The notes beneath the pieces were generated by a model that was not told the origin of the DNA, ran no database searches, and saw only the letters and a program-made list of their open reading frames with translations. DNA of 64,000 nucleotides from Cupriavidus sp. MP-37 (lineage in GTDB: Bacteria; Pseudomonadota; Gammaproteobacteria; Burkholderiales; Burkholderiaceae). The DNA is taken from the NCBI RefSeq assembly GCF_020618415.1, contig NZ_CP085345.1:682001-746000 (forward strand). The letters run 5' to 3'. Both the position numbers and the translations under genes were made by a program. Shown piece by piece: positions 56,222 through 64,000 of the stretch; position 1 is the first letter of the stretch; the number at the start of each line of letters is the position of its first letter.

Positions 56222-56725
56222 CTAGTAGCCCAGCGCCGCTTCCAGCGGGCCCTTGGGCAGCGGCACACGGAACTGGATCTCGAAGATCCAGAACAGCAAG
56301 GCATTGATGCCGACGCCGACCAGCGCGGCCTTCCACCATGCCGACTTGCCCACCCAGACCATGAAACCGGTGATGAATGCCGCCGATGCCACGTAGATGC
56401 CGAGCAGCCCGATCAGGCCGACATAAGCGGTCAGCGGCACCAGGATGACACCCACCTGCCGCAGCTGCTGCCACGTCGCAAATATGGCGGTGCCGTCGGC
56501 GTGCAGCGCCTGCACGCCCACCAGCACGCTGCAGACCAGGATGATGATGCCGACCCGCATCGGGAAATAGCCCGCTTCCGGCCCGTCCGCCGCCCAGCCG
56601 GCGCCGATGCCGTAGTTGCTGCCGATCACGACCAGCGCGCCGGCCAGCAGGCACAGCGCCACTGCCAGTTCCACCGTCTTGACCGAGATGCCGGCGCCCG
56701 TATGCGCCGCTGCCTGTTGATCCAT
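56222..56725 (-). CDS. tctB: Tripartite tricarboxylate transporter small membrane subunit TctB
   Basis: 167 residues with about four membrane segments and low sequence constancy, as usual for TctB. AVALCLLAGALVVIGSNYGIGAGWAADGPEAGYFPMRVG matches the family N-terminal pattern (GPGxFPxxVG). It lies between tctC (71 bases) and tctA (13 bases), the standard order tctC-tctB-tctA. Confidence 0.92.
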   Translation of the reverse strand: MDQQAAAHTGAGISVKTVELAVALCLLAGALVVIGSNYGIGAGWAADGPEAGYFPMRVGIIILVCSVLVGVQALHADGTAIFATWQQLRQVGVILVPLTAYVGLIGLLGIYVASAAFITGFMVWVGKSAWWKAALVGVGINALLFWIFEIQFRVPLPKGPLEAALGY

Positions 56726-56795
56726 GTTGTCCCCCGCCTTCCTTCAGGCCCCGGCTGCGCCGCGCGGCGCAGCCCGTTGGTGATACGTGCCAGCG

Positions 56796-57791
56796 TCAGC
56801 GCGCGGCGACGAAGCCCGCCTCCTTGATGATGTCGCGGTGCGCGGCTTCATCGCGCGCCAGGAAGTCGGTCAGCGCCTTGCCGGTCAGGAAGTCGTTCTT
56901 CAGCGCGTTCTTCTCCAGGTATTCCTTCCACTCCGGCGTGGCCACGATCTTCTGCATCAGGTCGACGTAGTACTTCTGCTGTTCCGCGGTCACGCCGCCC
57001 GGCATCATGAACACCCGCAGCATCTGGTATTGCACGTCGAGGCCCTGCTCCTTGCAGGTCGGCACGTCATGCCAGCTCTGGGTCTGCGTGACCTTGCCGT
57101 TGTAGGCCATGCGCTGCGGCGCGAACACGCACAGCGCGCGATGCTCGCCGGCGCGCCACTGGCCGATCGATTCGGACGGGTTGTTCAGGTTGGCGTCGAT
57201 ATGCTGGCCCGACAGCTGCGTGGCGGCCTCGCCGCCGCCCTTGTACGGCACGTAGATGAAGCGGGTGCCGGTCTTCTTCTGCACCAGCGCGCTGATGATC
57301 TGGTCTTCGCGCTTGGAGCTGGTGCCGCCGACCTTGATCTTGCCCGCGTTGGCCCTGGAAGCGTCGATGAACTCCGCGACGGTCTTGTACGGGGACGCGG
57401 CATTGGTCCACAGCACGAACTCGTCCTGCGCAATCATTGCCACCGGCGTGAGGTCGCGCCAGCTGAACGGCAGATGGCTCACCATCGGCACCGTGTAGAG
57501 CGCCGACGAGGCCACCAGCAGCTTGTGCGGATTGCCCTGCGAGGCCTTGGTATCCATCAGCCCTTCGGCGCCGCTGGCGCCGGCCTTGTTCAGCACGATC
57601 ACCGGCTGGCTCATCAGCTTGTGCCTGGCGATGATGCCCTGGATCGACCGCGCCATCTGGTCCGAGGCGCCACCGGCGCTGAACGGCACCACGATCTCGA
57701 CCGGCTTGGCCGGCTCCCATGCCCAGGCGCTGAGGCAGGCCGTGGCACCCACCACCGCCGCCAGGGTCTTCCTGATTGTGTTGCGTTGCAT
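56796..57791 (-). CDS. tctC: TctC/Bug receptor of the TctCBA transporter
   Basis: 331 residues from the ATG at 57791 with an AAAGGAG site. A signal peptide (LAAVVGATACLSAWAW) leads to EPAKPVEIVVPFSAGGASDQ. NKAGASGAEGLMDTKASQGNPHKLLVASSALYT and VPYKGGGEAATQLSGQHID are family segments. Unlike the other Bug proteins in the window it is encoded with its own TctBA, so this is a full transporter. It is followed upstream by the DSD1-like gene, which suggests the substrate is a hydroxy- or amino-acid related to glyoxylate metabolism. Confidence 0.92.
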   Translation of the reverse strand: MQRNTIRKTLAAVVGATACLSAWAWEPAKPVEIVVPFSAGGASDQMARSIQGIIARHKLMSQPVIVLNKAGASGAEGLMDTKASQGNPHKLLVASSALYTVPMVSHLPFSWRDLTPVAMIAQDEFVLWTNAASPYKTVAEFIDASRANAGKIKVGGTSSKREDQIISALVQKKTGTRFIYVPYKGGGEAATQLSGQHIDANLNNPSESIGQWRAGEHRALCVFAPQRMAYNGKVTQTQSWHDVPTCKEQGLDVQYQMLRVFMMPGGVTAEQQKYYVDLMQKIVATPEWKEYLEKNALKNDFLTGKALTDFLARDEAAHRDIIKEAGFVAAR

Positions 57792-57877
57792 TGTTGGTCT
57801 CCTTTGGCTTTTTTGACTACCCCGTGCCGCTTGTTGCGGCTCTTCTCTCTTCTCTTTTTCTGCGCGGCCACGCGGCA

Positions 57878-59044
57878 TCAGCGGCTCAGGCCGCGCGCCG
57901 CGATGTCCCACAGCTCGGCCACGTGCCCGTCGCGGCAGCACACGTATTGCGCGTGCAGGTTCGCGGTGGGATCGCAGTGGCCGGGCACCAGCCAGAGCTT
58001 GTTGCCCAGCAAGGCCTGGCCGTCCTGGTCCAGCACCTGCAGCACGCCGTGTTCATCGTTGGCCGCGACATAGCGCAGCCATGCGCTGCCCGGGCCGGAC
58101 CACAGCCGCGGCAGGCCGGAATCGACCGCGACGGACTTCAGGCCCGCATCGCACACCGCCACGCCGGCGCGCGCGGTGCTCATCACCGTGGTCGACAGGA
58201 ACAGGGCGTGCCGGGGCTGGAAGCGCCCGGGCCATTCGCTGGCGCCATAGTGGCCGTCCAGGAACAAGTAGCTGCCGGGCTGGATCTCGGTATAGACGCC
58301 GCTCTCGCAATCGAACTCCGCGGTGCCGCTGCCGCCTCCCGTGATGACCGGGCAGGCGATGCCGCGGGAATCGAGATGGCGCACATAGGCGCCCGCCCGT
58401 TCGGCTGCGCGCCGGGCGGCGTCGCGGCGCTGTGTCCAGTGCGCCAGATGCTGGGCGCCGCCGTGATACGCCTGCAGCCCGCCGAAACGCAGCGACGGCG
58501 CCTCGCCGATCGCATCGGCCAGCCGGCTCAGCGCTTCAGGGCTGTCGACACCGCAACGGCCCTGCCCGACATCGGCCTCCGCCAGCACGGTGATGCGCAC
58601 TGCGCCGGCGGCTGCGGCGGCGGCGATCGCCGATACCTGGCGCACGTCGTCCACGCAAACGCTCAGCTCCACATGCCGGGCCAGCTCTACCGCCATCGCC
58701 AGCTTGTCGGTGCCGACGAACTCGTTGCTGATGTGGATGCTGGCGATGCCGGCGGCGGCAAACGGATAGGCCTCGCTGAGCTTCTGGCAGCAGATGCCCA
58801 CCGCGCCGGCCGCAATCTGCCGCTGCGCAATCGCGACCGACTTGTGGGCCTTGGCATGCGGGCGCAGCGCCACGCCGCCGGCATCGGCAAGCGCCTGCAT
58901 CCGGGCCAGGTTATGGTCGAAGGCATCGAGGTCGACCAGCAGCGCCGGCGTGCCGACGTCTTCGACGCGGTCGCCGATCTTTGCCGGTGCCGGCGGCTGC
59001 AGGCGGGCACGCTCATGGACGGGATTGCGCATCGGCTCACTCAT
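57878..59044 (-). CDS. D-threonine aldolase/D-serine dehydratase-like PLP enzyme (DSD1/BhcC-type)
   Basis: 388 residues from the ATG at 59044. An N-terminal alanine-racemase-like barrel holds the PLP Lys66 in LRPHAKAHKS, and the C-terminal domain has the metal site GHCDPT near residue 356 of DSD1-type enzymes. Members include D-serine dehydratase, D-threonine aldolase, D-3-hydroxyaspartate aldolase and BhcC, which joins glycine and glyoxylate to beta-hydroxyaspartate. Next to a BhcA-like aminotransferase and a hydroxyacid dehydrogenase, an aldolase role in glyoxylate/glycine metabolism is the best guess. The start is eight bases into the 3' end of the dehydrogenase gene, so they overlap. Confidence 0.82.
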   Translation of the reverse strand: MSEPMRNPVHERARLQPPAPAKIGDRVEDVGTPALLVDLDAFDHNLARMQALADAGGVALRPHAKAHKSVAIAQRQIAAGAVGICCQKLSEAYPFAAAGIASIHISNEFVGTDKLAMAVELARHVELSVCVDDVRQVSAIAAAAAAGAVRITVLAEADVGQGRCGVDSPEALSRLADAIGEAPSLRFGGLQAYHGGAQHLAHWTQRRDAARRAAERAGAYVRHLDSRGIACPVITGGGSGTAEFDCESGVYTEIQPGSYLFLDGHYGASEWPGRFQPRHALFLSTTVMSTARAGVAVCDAGLKSVAVDSGLPRLWSGPGSAWLRYVAANDEHGVLQVLDQDGQALLGNKLWLVPGHCDPTANLHAQYVCCRDGHVAELWDIAARGLSR

Positions 59045-62000
59045 GGGCACCCTCCAGCGCCATCGCCAGCACTCTTGCCACATGCATCGCCTCGGCCTGC
59101 GCGCCGTCGCGGATCTGGTGGCGGCAGCTGGTGCCGTCCGCGACCACGATGGCGCCGGATACGCGCCGGCGCACCGCCGGCAGCAGCGACAGCTCGGCCA
59201 TCGCCTGCGACGCGGCGAAATGCTCGGCCTCATAGCCGAAGCTGCCGGCCATGCCGCAGCACGACGACTCCACGGTCGACACCTTCAGGCCCGGAATCCA
59301 TCCCAGCGCGGTCTGCACCGGCGTAAAGGCATCGAATGCCTTCTGGTGGCAATGGCCATGCACGATGGCCTCGTTGACCTGCAGCGGCCGCAGCGGCAGT
59401 TCCAGCCGGCCGGCCTGCTGTTCGCGAACCAGGAACTCCTCGAACAGGAACGACAGGCTGGCGAGCTGGCGCGCCTCTTCGCCGTAGCCATAGCCCAGGA
59501 ACTCGTCGCGCAGCGACAGCAGGCACGAAGGCTCCAGGCCCACCACCGGCACGCCGCGCTCGACGAAGGGACGCAGTGTGTCGAGCAGGCGCCGCGCCTC
59601 GGCCTTGGCCTGGTCGACCAGGCCCGCGGCGAGGAAGGTCCGGCCGCAGCACAGCGGGCGTTCGCCTTCCCGCGTGTTGAAGTGCACGGTATAGCCCGCG
59701 GCTTCCAGCACGGCCTGCGCGGCGCGCGCATTGTCAGGCTCCATGTAGTTGCTGAAGGTATCGACGAACAGCAGCACTTCGCGGCCGTCGGCCTTGCTGG
59801 CGACATCGTTGCCGGCAGCGTTGCCCGCGCTGCGGCGGCGCGCCAGGAACGGCGCGGTGAAGCGCGGCAGCGAACGCTGCGGGGCAAACCCGAGCGCGCG
59901 CTTGATCCAGCCGGAGACCGCCGGCAGGCTGTCGGCCAGCGCCAGCAGGCCCGGCACGCGGCTGGCCATCGGCGCATAGCGCGGCAGGAATGCCACCATG
60001 CGCTCGCGCAGGCTGATGCCGTGCCGGCTGGCCCAGGCATGGCGCGCCTCGATCTTGAACTTCGCCATGTCGACGCCGGTCGGGCAGTCGCGCTTGCAGC
60101 CCTTGCACGAGACGCACAGGTCCAGCGCCTCCTTCACTTCCGCGCTGGCCAGCCCGTCGCTGCCGAGCTGTCCGGTGAGCGCCAGCCGCAGCGTGTTGGC
60201 GCGGCCGCGCGTGACGTGCTGCTCGTCCTTGGTCACGCGATAGCTCGGGCACATGGTGCCGGCGTCGAACTTGCGGCAGTGGCCGTTGTTGTTGCACATC
60301 TCGACGGCCGACGCCAGGCCATGCGTAGCGGTATCGGTGCCGGTGCCGGGCGCGGTCTCGGCGCCCGTCATCGGGTCGCGCCGCACGTTCCACGCCGACC
60401 AGTCCAGCGCCGGGGTCAGCGGCAGCGCGGCGTAGCCGGGCGCGAAGCGGAAGTTCTCGCGCGCGTCCATCCGCGGCGGGCGCACGATCTTGTCGGGGTT
60501 GAAGCGGTTGTCCGGGTCGAACAGCGCCTTGATCTCGCTGAACGCGGCATTGATGCGCGGGCCGTACTGCCAGGCCACCCATTCGCCGCGGCACAGCCCG
60601 TCGCCATGCTCGCCGGAATACGCGCCCTTGTACTCGCGCACCAGCTCGGCCGCTTCCTCCGCGATCTCGCGCATGCGCACCGCGCCGTCGCGGCGCATGT
60701 CCAGGATCGGCCGCACATGCAGCGTGCCGACGCTGGCGTGGGCGTACCAGGTGCCCTCGGTTTCGTGCTTGTGGAAGACCTCGGTGAGCCGGCGCGTGTA
60801 TTCGGCCAGGTGCTCGAGCGGAACCGCGCAGTCTTCGATGAACGAGACCGGCTTGCCGTCGCCCTTCATGCTCATCATGATGTTCAGGCCGGCCTTGCGC
60901 ACGTCCCACAGCGCCTTCTGCGCCTGCTCTTCCGGCATCTTCACCACCGAGCCCGGCAGGCCGAGATCCGCCATCAGTTCGGCAAGCTGGTCCAGCTGCG
61001 CCAGCAGCGCCTGCCGGTCGTCGCCGGCAAATTCCACCAGCAGGATGGCCTGCGGATCGCCGGCCAGCGCGCGCTCGACCACCGGGCGGAAGGCGGGGTT
61101 TTCCATCGACAGGTCGATCATGGTGCGATCGACCAGCTCCACCGCCACCGGGCGCAGCGTGACGATATGCTGCGTCAGGTCCATCGCCTGGTAGAACGTG
61201 GGGAAGTTGACCACGCCCAGCACCTTGTGCGCCGGCAGAGGCGCCAGCTTCAGCGTGAGCTGGCGGCTGCAGGCCAGCGTGCCTTCGGAACCGACCAGGA
61301 TGTGGGCCAGGTTGGCGTGGCCGTCGTCGGTATAGGCGCGCGGGTTCTGGCAGTCGAACAGGTCGATGTTATAGCCGGCCACGCGGCGCAGCACCTTGGG
61401 CATGCGCTCGGCGATCTCTTCGCGCTCGCGCGTGGCGATGCGCCGCAGGCCGCGCAGGATGCCCTCGGCGCGCCCGGCTGCCACCGGCTGCGCGAGCGAA
61501 CCGAAGTGGCAGTCGCTGCCATCGGCCAGCACCGCATCGATCGCCAGCACGTTATGCACCATGTTGCCGTAGGCGAGCGAGCGCGAGCCGCATGAGTTGT
61601 TGCCGGCCATGCCGCCGATGGTGCATTGCGCCCCCGTGGAAACATCGACCGGAAACCACAGCCCATGCGGCTTGAGCCAGGCGTTCAGGTGGTCCAGCAC
61701 GATGCCGGGCTCCACCGTCACCGTGCGCGCGGCGGCATCGAAGGCGACCACGTTGTTGAGCCACTTGCTGGTGTCGATGACCAGCGCCTCGCCCACGGTC
61801 TGGCCGCACTGGCTGGTGCCGGCGCCGCGCGCCAGCACCGGCACGCGCTGGTCGCGCGCGATGTCGAGCGCGCGCACCAGGTCGGCCTGGTCGCGCGGCA
61901 CCACCACGCCGACCGGCATGATCTGGTAGATCGAGGCATCGGTGGCATAGCGTCCGCGGGCGGCGCGGTCGAACAGCACGTCGCCGCGCAGTTCCTTGCG

Positions 62001-62090
62001 CAACAGCGCTGCCAGCGGCGAGGTGGCGCGCTGCTGCGCGGGCACCAGGTGGATCGGCTTGACCAGCAAGGAAGACGAATTCATGTTCAT
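59037..62090 (-). CDS. FAD and [4Fe-4S]-binding 2-hydroxyacid dehydrogenase (YdiJ-like)
   Basis: 1017 residues from the first of two close ATG codons (62090 or 62084). The N-terminal part is a FAD_binding_4 domain (VVVPRDQADLVRAL, ARGAGTSQCGQ, TIGGMAGNNSCGSRSLAYG). Next comes a FAD-linked oxidase C-terminal domain with SGEHGDGLCRGEW, then an Fe-S ferredoxin domain with CVSCKGCKRDCPTG near residues 657-670, and CCG-domain repeats (CCGRTF near 812, SSCCGMAGSFGYE near 942). This matches YdiJ, a D-2-hydroxyglutarate dehydrogenase of about the same length, and relatives for D-lactate. It would oxidise a 2-hydroxyacid to a keto acid at the membrane electron chain. Its start lies ten bases after the aminotransferase stop. 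Confidence 0.88.
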   Translation of the reverse strand: MNMNSSSLLVKPIHLVPAQQRATSPLAALLRKELRGDVLFDRAARGRYATDASIYQIMPVGVVVPRDQADLVRALDIARDQRVPVLARGAGTSQCGQTVGEALVIDTSKWLNNVVAFDAAARTVTVEPGIVLDHLNAWLKPHGLWFPVDVSTGAQCTIGGMAGNNSCGSRSLAYGNMVHNVLAIDAVLADGSDCHFGSLAQPVAAGRAEGILRGLRRIATREREEIAERMPKVLRRVAGYNIDLFDCQNPRAYTDDGHANLAHILVGSEGTLACSRQLTLKLAPLPAHKVLGVVNFPTFYQAMDLTQHIVTLRPVAVELVDRTMIDLSMENPAFRPVVERALAGDPQAILLVEFAGDDRQALLAQLDQLAELMADLGLPGSVVKMPEEQAQKALWDVRKAGLNIMMSMKGDGKPVSFIEDCAVPLEHLAEYTRRLTEVFHKHETEGTWYAHASVGTLHVRPILDMRRDGAVRMREIAEEAAELVREYKGAYSGEHGDGLCRGEWVAWQYGPRINAAFSEIKALFDPDNRFNPDKIVRPPRMDARENFRFAPGYAALPLTPALDWSAWNVRRDPMTGAETAPGTGTDTATHGLASAVEMCNNNGHCRKFDAGTMCPSYRVTKDEQHVTRGRANTLRLALTGQLGSDGLASAEVKEALDLCVSCKGCKRDCPTGVDMAKFKIEARHAWASRHGISLRERMVAFLPRYAPMASRVPGLLALADSLPAVSGWIKRALGFAPQRSLPRFTAPFLARRRSAGNAAGNDVASKADGREVLLFVDTFSNYMEPDNARAAQAVLEAAGYTVHFNTREGERPLCCGRTFLAAGLVDQAKAEARRLLDTLRPFVERGVPVVGLEPSCLLSLRDEFLGYGYGEEARQLASLSFLFEEFLVREQQAGRLELPLRPLQVNEAIVHGHCHQKAFDAFTPVQTALGWIPGLKVSTVESSCCGMAGSFGYEAEHFAASQAMAELSLLPAVRRRVSGAIVVADGTSCRHQIRDGAQAEAMHVARVLAMALEGAHE

Positions 62091-62100
62091 GGCATGCAAG

Positions 62101-63321
62101 TCATGCGGCGGCCTTGAGCACCGGCGTGTCGGCGTGCGCGGCGAGCGACGCCATCGCCGCCGCCACGCCGCTGCCGGCAAGCGGCACGCCAGCGAGCTTC
62201 AGCCCCATCTCGCAGCCGGCAAGCGTGGCCATCAGGGTCAGGTCATTGCAGTCGCCGAGATGGCCGATGCGGAACATGCGGCCGCGCATCTTGCCCAGCG
62301 CCTGCCCCAGCGACATGTCGAAGCGCTCGTAGATCAGCTTGCGCACCGCGTCCGCGTCGACGCCGTCGGGCATCATCACGCCGGTCAGCACCGGGCTGTA
62401 CACCGCGGGATCCGCGCACTGGATCTCCAGGCCCCAGGCGCGCACGGCCTGGCGCGTCGCCTGCGCCAGCCGCTGGTGGCGCGCGAAGACCTGGTCCAGG
62501 CCCTCGCCCAGGATCATGTCGAGCGCTTCGGACAGGCCATACAGCAGGTTGGTGTTGGGCGTGTACGGCCAGTAGCCGTTCTTGTTGGCCTCGATGATCT
62601 CGGCCCAGCCCCAGAACGCGCGCGGCAGCCTGGCGTGCTGGCTGGCGGCGATGGCCTTGGGCGAGAGCGCGTTGAAGCTGATGCCGGGCGGCAGCATCAG
62701 GCCCTTTTGCGAGCCGGACACGGTCACGTCGACGCCCCACTCGTCATGGCGGTAATCGGCCGACCCCAGGCCCGAGATGGAGTCCACCAGCAGCAGCGCC
62801 GGGTGCCCGGCGGCATCGATGGCCCGGCGCACCGCGGCGATATCGGAGGTCACGCCGGTCGAGGTTTCGTTGTGCACCACGCAGACGGCGCGGATCGCAT
62901 GGCCGGTGTCCTCGCGCAGCCGGGCTTCGATCATGTCCGCCTGCACCCCGCGGCGCCAGCCCTCGATGCCCGGCAAGCCCAGGAATTCCGGCCGCAGGCC
63001 CAGCGCCTCGGCCATCTTCTTCCACAGCGTGGCGAAATGGCCGGTCTCGAACATCAAGACATGGTCGCCCGGGCTGAGCGTATTAGTCAGCGCCGCTTCC
63101 CAGGCACCGGTGCCAGACGCCGGATAGATGATCACCGGATGCCGGGTCTTGAAGATTTCCTTGATGCCGGCCAGCACCTTGCGACCAAGCGCGCCGAACT
63201 CCGGGCCGCGGTGGTCGATGGTCGGATAGCTCATCGCGCGCAGGATGCGATCGGGCACCGGGCTCGGGCCGGGGATCTGCAGGAAGTGGCGGCCGGATGG
63301 ATGGAAATCGAGGTGAACCAT
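62101..63321 (-). CDS. Class V aminotransferase, serine/aspartate-glyoxylate type (BhcA-like)
   Basis: 406 residues of the class V PLP aminotransferases. QIPGPSPVPDRILRAMSYPTIDHRGPEFGAL, YPASGTGAWEAAL and the Lys206 in SGSQKGLMLPPG mark the serine-glyoxylate/alanine-glyoxylate branch, which also holds BhcA (aspartate-glyoxylate aminotransferase). The first gene of the minus-strand series AT-dehydrogenase-DSD1-tctCBA. It would make glycine from glyoxylate. The start at 63321 is the first ATG and gives the right N-terminus; a GGAGG-like site (revcomp of cctcc at 63331) is upstream. Confidence 0.87.
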   Translation of the reverse strand: MVHLDFHPSGRHFLQIPGPSPVPDRILRAMSYPTIDHRGPEFGALGRKVLAGIKEIFKTRHPVIIYPASGTGAWEAALTNTLSPGDHVLMFETGHFATLWKKMAEALGLRPEFLGLPGIEGWRRGVQADMIEARLREDTGHAIRAVCVVHNETSTGVTSDIAAVRRAIDAAGHPALLLVDSISGLGSADYRHDEWGVDVTVSGSQKGLMLPPGISFNALSPKAIAASQHARLPRAFWGWAEIIEANKNGYWPYTPNTNLLYGLSEALDMILGEGLDQVFARHQRLAQATRQAVRAWGLEIQCADPAVYSPVLTGVMMPDGVDADAVRKLIYERFDMSLGQALGKMRGRMFRIGHLGDCNDLTLMATLAGCEMGLKLAGVPLAGSGVAAAMASLAAHADTPVLKAAA

Positions 63322-63349
63322 GAAATCGCGCCTCCTTGATGGATTATGA

Positions 63350-63362
63350 ATTTTGAATGCAA
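63350..63362. promoter_or_regulatory. Candidate FadR-type operator, copy 1: ATTTTGAATGCAA
   Basis: A TTG-N4-CAA core inside a 13-base sequence that recurs exactly at 63485-63497. It lies 29-41 bases before the aminotransferase start codon, in the gap between that gene and the divergent GntR-type regulator. GntR/FCD regulators often use TTG-AT-CAA-type operators, so repression of the aminotransferase operon is plausible. Confidence 0.6.
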
Positions 63363-63484
63363 TCGACTATAGCAGAGGGGCTGGCGGCGCTCCAAGGCGA
63401 AACTTATTGGCTTTTGTCGTGGTTAACCCGCGTTTTGCGGCCGCAATGCGAGATGCATTAGAATCCGCGCCAAGTCGATAGAGG

Positions 63485-63497
63485 ATTTTGAATGCAA
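63485..63497. promoter_or_regulatory. Candidate FadR-type operator, copy 2, spanning the regulator start codon
   Basis: Exact second copy of ATTTTGAATGCAA. Bases 63492-63494 are the ATG of the regulator gene itself, so the operator overlaps its start and first codon. This would let the regulator block its own gene. A GTCGATAG/ATCGACTATAG relation further joins both copies. Confidence 0.6.
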
Positions 63498-64000
63498 AAC
63501 TCATATAGCGATGAAGACGCGGCAGGCCTCGCCGAGCCGCTTCCGCCGCCTTCGCTGCCGCGCCTGGCACGCCCGCGGCTGCACGACACCGTGGTCGAGC
63601 ACCTGCGCCAGTTCATCGTCGAAGGCGTGTTCGCGCCGGGCACCAAGCTCAACGAACGCGAGCTGTGCGAGACCCTTGGCATCTCGCGCACGCCGCTGCG
63701 CGAGGCGCTCAAGGTGCTCGCGGCCGAGGGGCTGATCGACCTGCTGCCCAATCGCGGCGCCAGCATCTCGCGCATGAGCGAGGCCGAAGTCAGGGAGAGC
63801 TTCGAACTGATGAGCGGTCTGGAGGCGTTTTCCGGCGAACTCGCCTGCGAGCGCATCACCGCGGCGGAATTGGCGCAGATCAGGGCGCTGCACTACGCCA
63901 TGCTGGCCTGCCGCGCCCGGAACGACCTGCCGGGCTACTACAGCCGCAACCAGGAGATCCACGACCGCATCAACGAGGCCGCGCGCAATACACCGCTGCG
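63492..64000 (+). CDS. GntR/FadR family regulator (FCD domain), cut by the window edge
   Basis: The first 169 residues. The winged helix is clear (GTKLNERELCETLGISRTPLREALKVLAAEGLIDLLPNRGASI), followed by the start of an all-helical FCD ligand domain (VRESFELMSGLEAFSGELAC). A 25-residue Pro-rich leader precedes it. It faces the aminotransferase gene and the two copies of ATTTTGAATGCAA, one of which overlaps its own start codon. It probably controls the aminotransferase-dehydrogenase-DSD1-tctCBA series in response to a hydroxyacid. Confidence 0.9.
   Translation, partial: MQNSYSDEDAAGLAEPLPPPSLPRLARPRLHDTVVEHLRQFIVEGVFAPGTKLNERELCETLGISRTPLREALKVLAAEGLIDLLPNRGASISRMSEAEVRESFELMSGLEAFSGELACERITAAELAQIRALHYAMLACRARNDLPGYYSRNQEIHDRINEAARNTPL

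Noticed and set aside
58794..61595. A 933-codon open frame on the plus strand
   Set aside because: It is antisense to the YdiJ-like and DSD1-like genes, both strong family matches, and has no domain or ribosome-binding site of its own.
63499..63508. ACTCATATAG inside the FadR-type gene resembling the motif before gntR at 3888
   Set aside because: It lies in coding sequence (residues 3-6) with no partner half-site, so it is most likely a chance match.

Overview
The window is GC-rich and densely coded. Its gene content (many Bug/TctC solute receptors, LysR regulators facing CoA-transferases, MoxR/VWA genes, histidinol-dehydrogenase-like HpsN) points to a beta-proteobacterium of the Burkholderiales, most likely Cupriavidus or a close relative. 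This is inferred from family content, not a database match. No tRNA, rRNA, CRISPR array, intact insertion sequence or prophage was seen.

Layout. (1) 1-3.0 kb: the N-terminal half of a diverged adenylosuccinate-synthetase paralogue, a RidA protein and an AraC regulator, facing an arylformamidase-like hydrolase. (2) 3.1-14.6 kb: an organosulfonate catabolic island on the minus strand: gntR, bug, comC, slcC, suyB, suyA, a Zn-alcohol dehydrogenase, an MHS-type transporter, an SDR and hpsN, with a divergent LacI regulator. Together they could import 2,3-dihydroxypropane-1-sulfonate (DHPS), invert its C2 configuration, oxidise it to (R)-sulfolactate, also salvage (S)-sulfolactate, and release sulfite and pyruvate. 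(3) 14.6-19.5 kb: a broken Bug gene, a LysR regulator, and a CoA-transferase/oxidoreductase/Bug operon. (4) 19.6-25.8 kb: a Bat-like module (two VWA proteins, MoxR ATPase, DUF58) with a membrane-anchored serine protease, then two small envelope genes. (5) 26-30.6 kb: Bug receptor, MocR regulator, PaiB-like protein, LysE exporter, thioesterase. (6) 30.9-37.2 kb: a methanethiol-oxidase-family gene with a coupled membrane protein, and a ureide cluster (uraD, LysR, MFS, two 5-hydroxyisourate hydrolases, one apparently exported). (7) 37.3-46.8 kb: HxlR/MFS pair, an unknown Cys-rich protein, a taurine-type ABC transporter with two receptors, small secreted proteins and a ProQ/FinO RNA chaperone. (8) 46.8-53.4 kb: acyl-CoA dehydrogenase/CoA-transferase pair with LysR, a DUF3820 protein, a GarD-like dehydratase and a cyclase-family hydrolase. 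(9) 53.4-54.7 kb: a repeat-rich, gene-poor segment with one small ORF. (10) 54.7-64 kb: a complete TctABC transporter, a DSD1/BhcC-like PLP enzyme, a YdiJ-like FAD/Fe-S dehydrogenase, a BhcA-like aminotransferase and a divergent FadR-type regulator cut by the window edge.

The strongest themes are organosulfur use (regions 2, 6, 7) and small carboxylate uptake and conversion (3, 5, 10). The best-supported pathway is DHPS/sulfolactate. The least explained units are the PurA-paralogue/RidA operon, the Cys-rich 469-residue protein, and the transporter/dehydrogenase/aminotransferase/aldolase set at the right end. Operator-like palindromes sit in several divergent regions and allow specific regulator-site pairings to be proposed.
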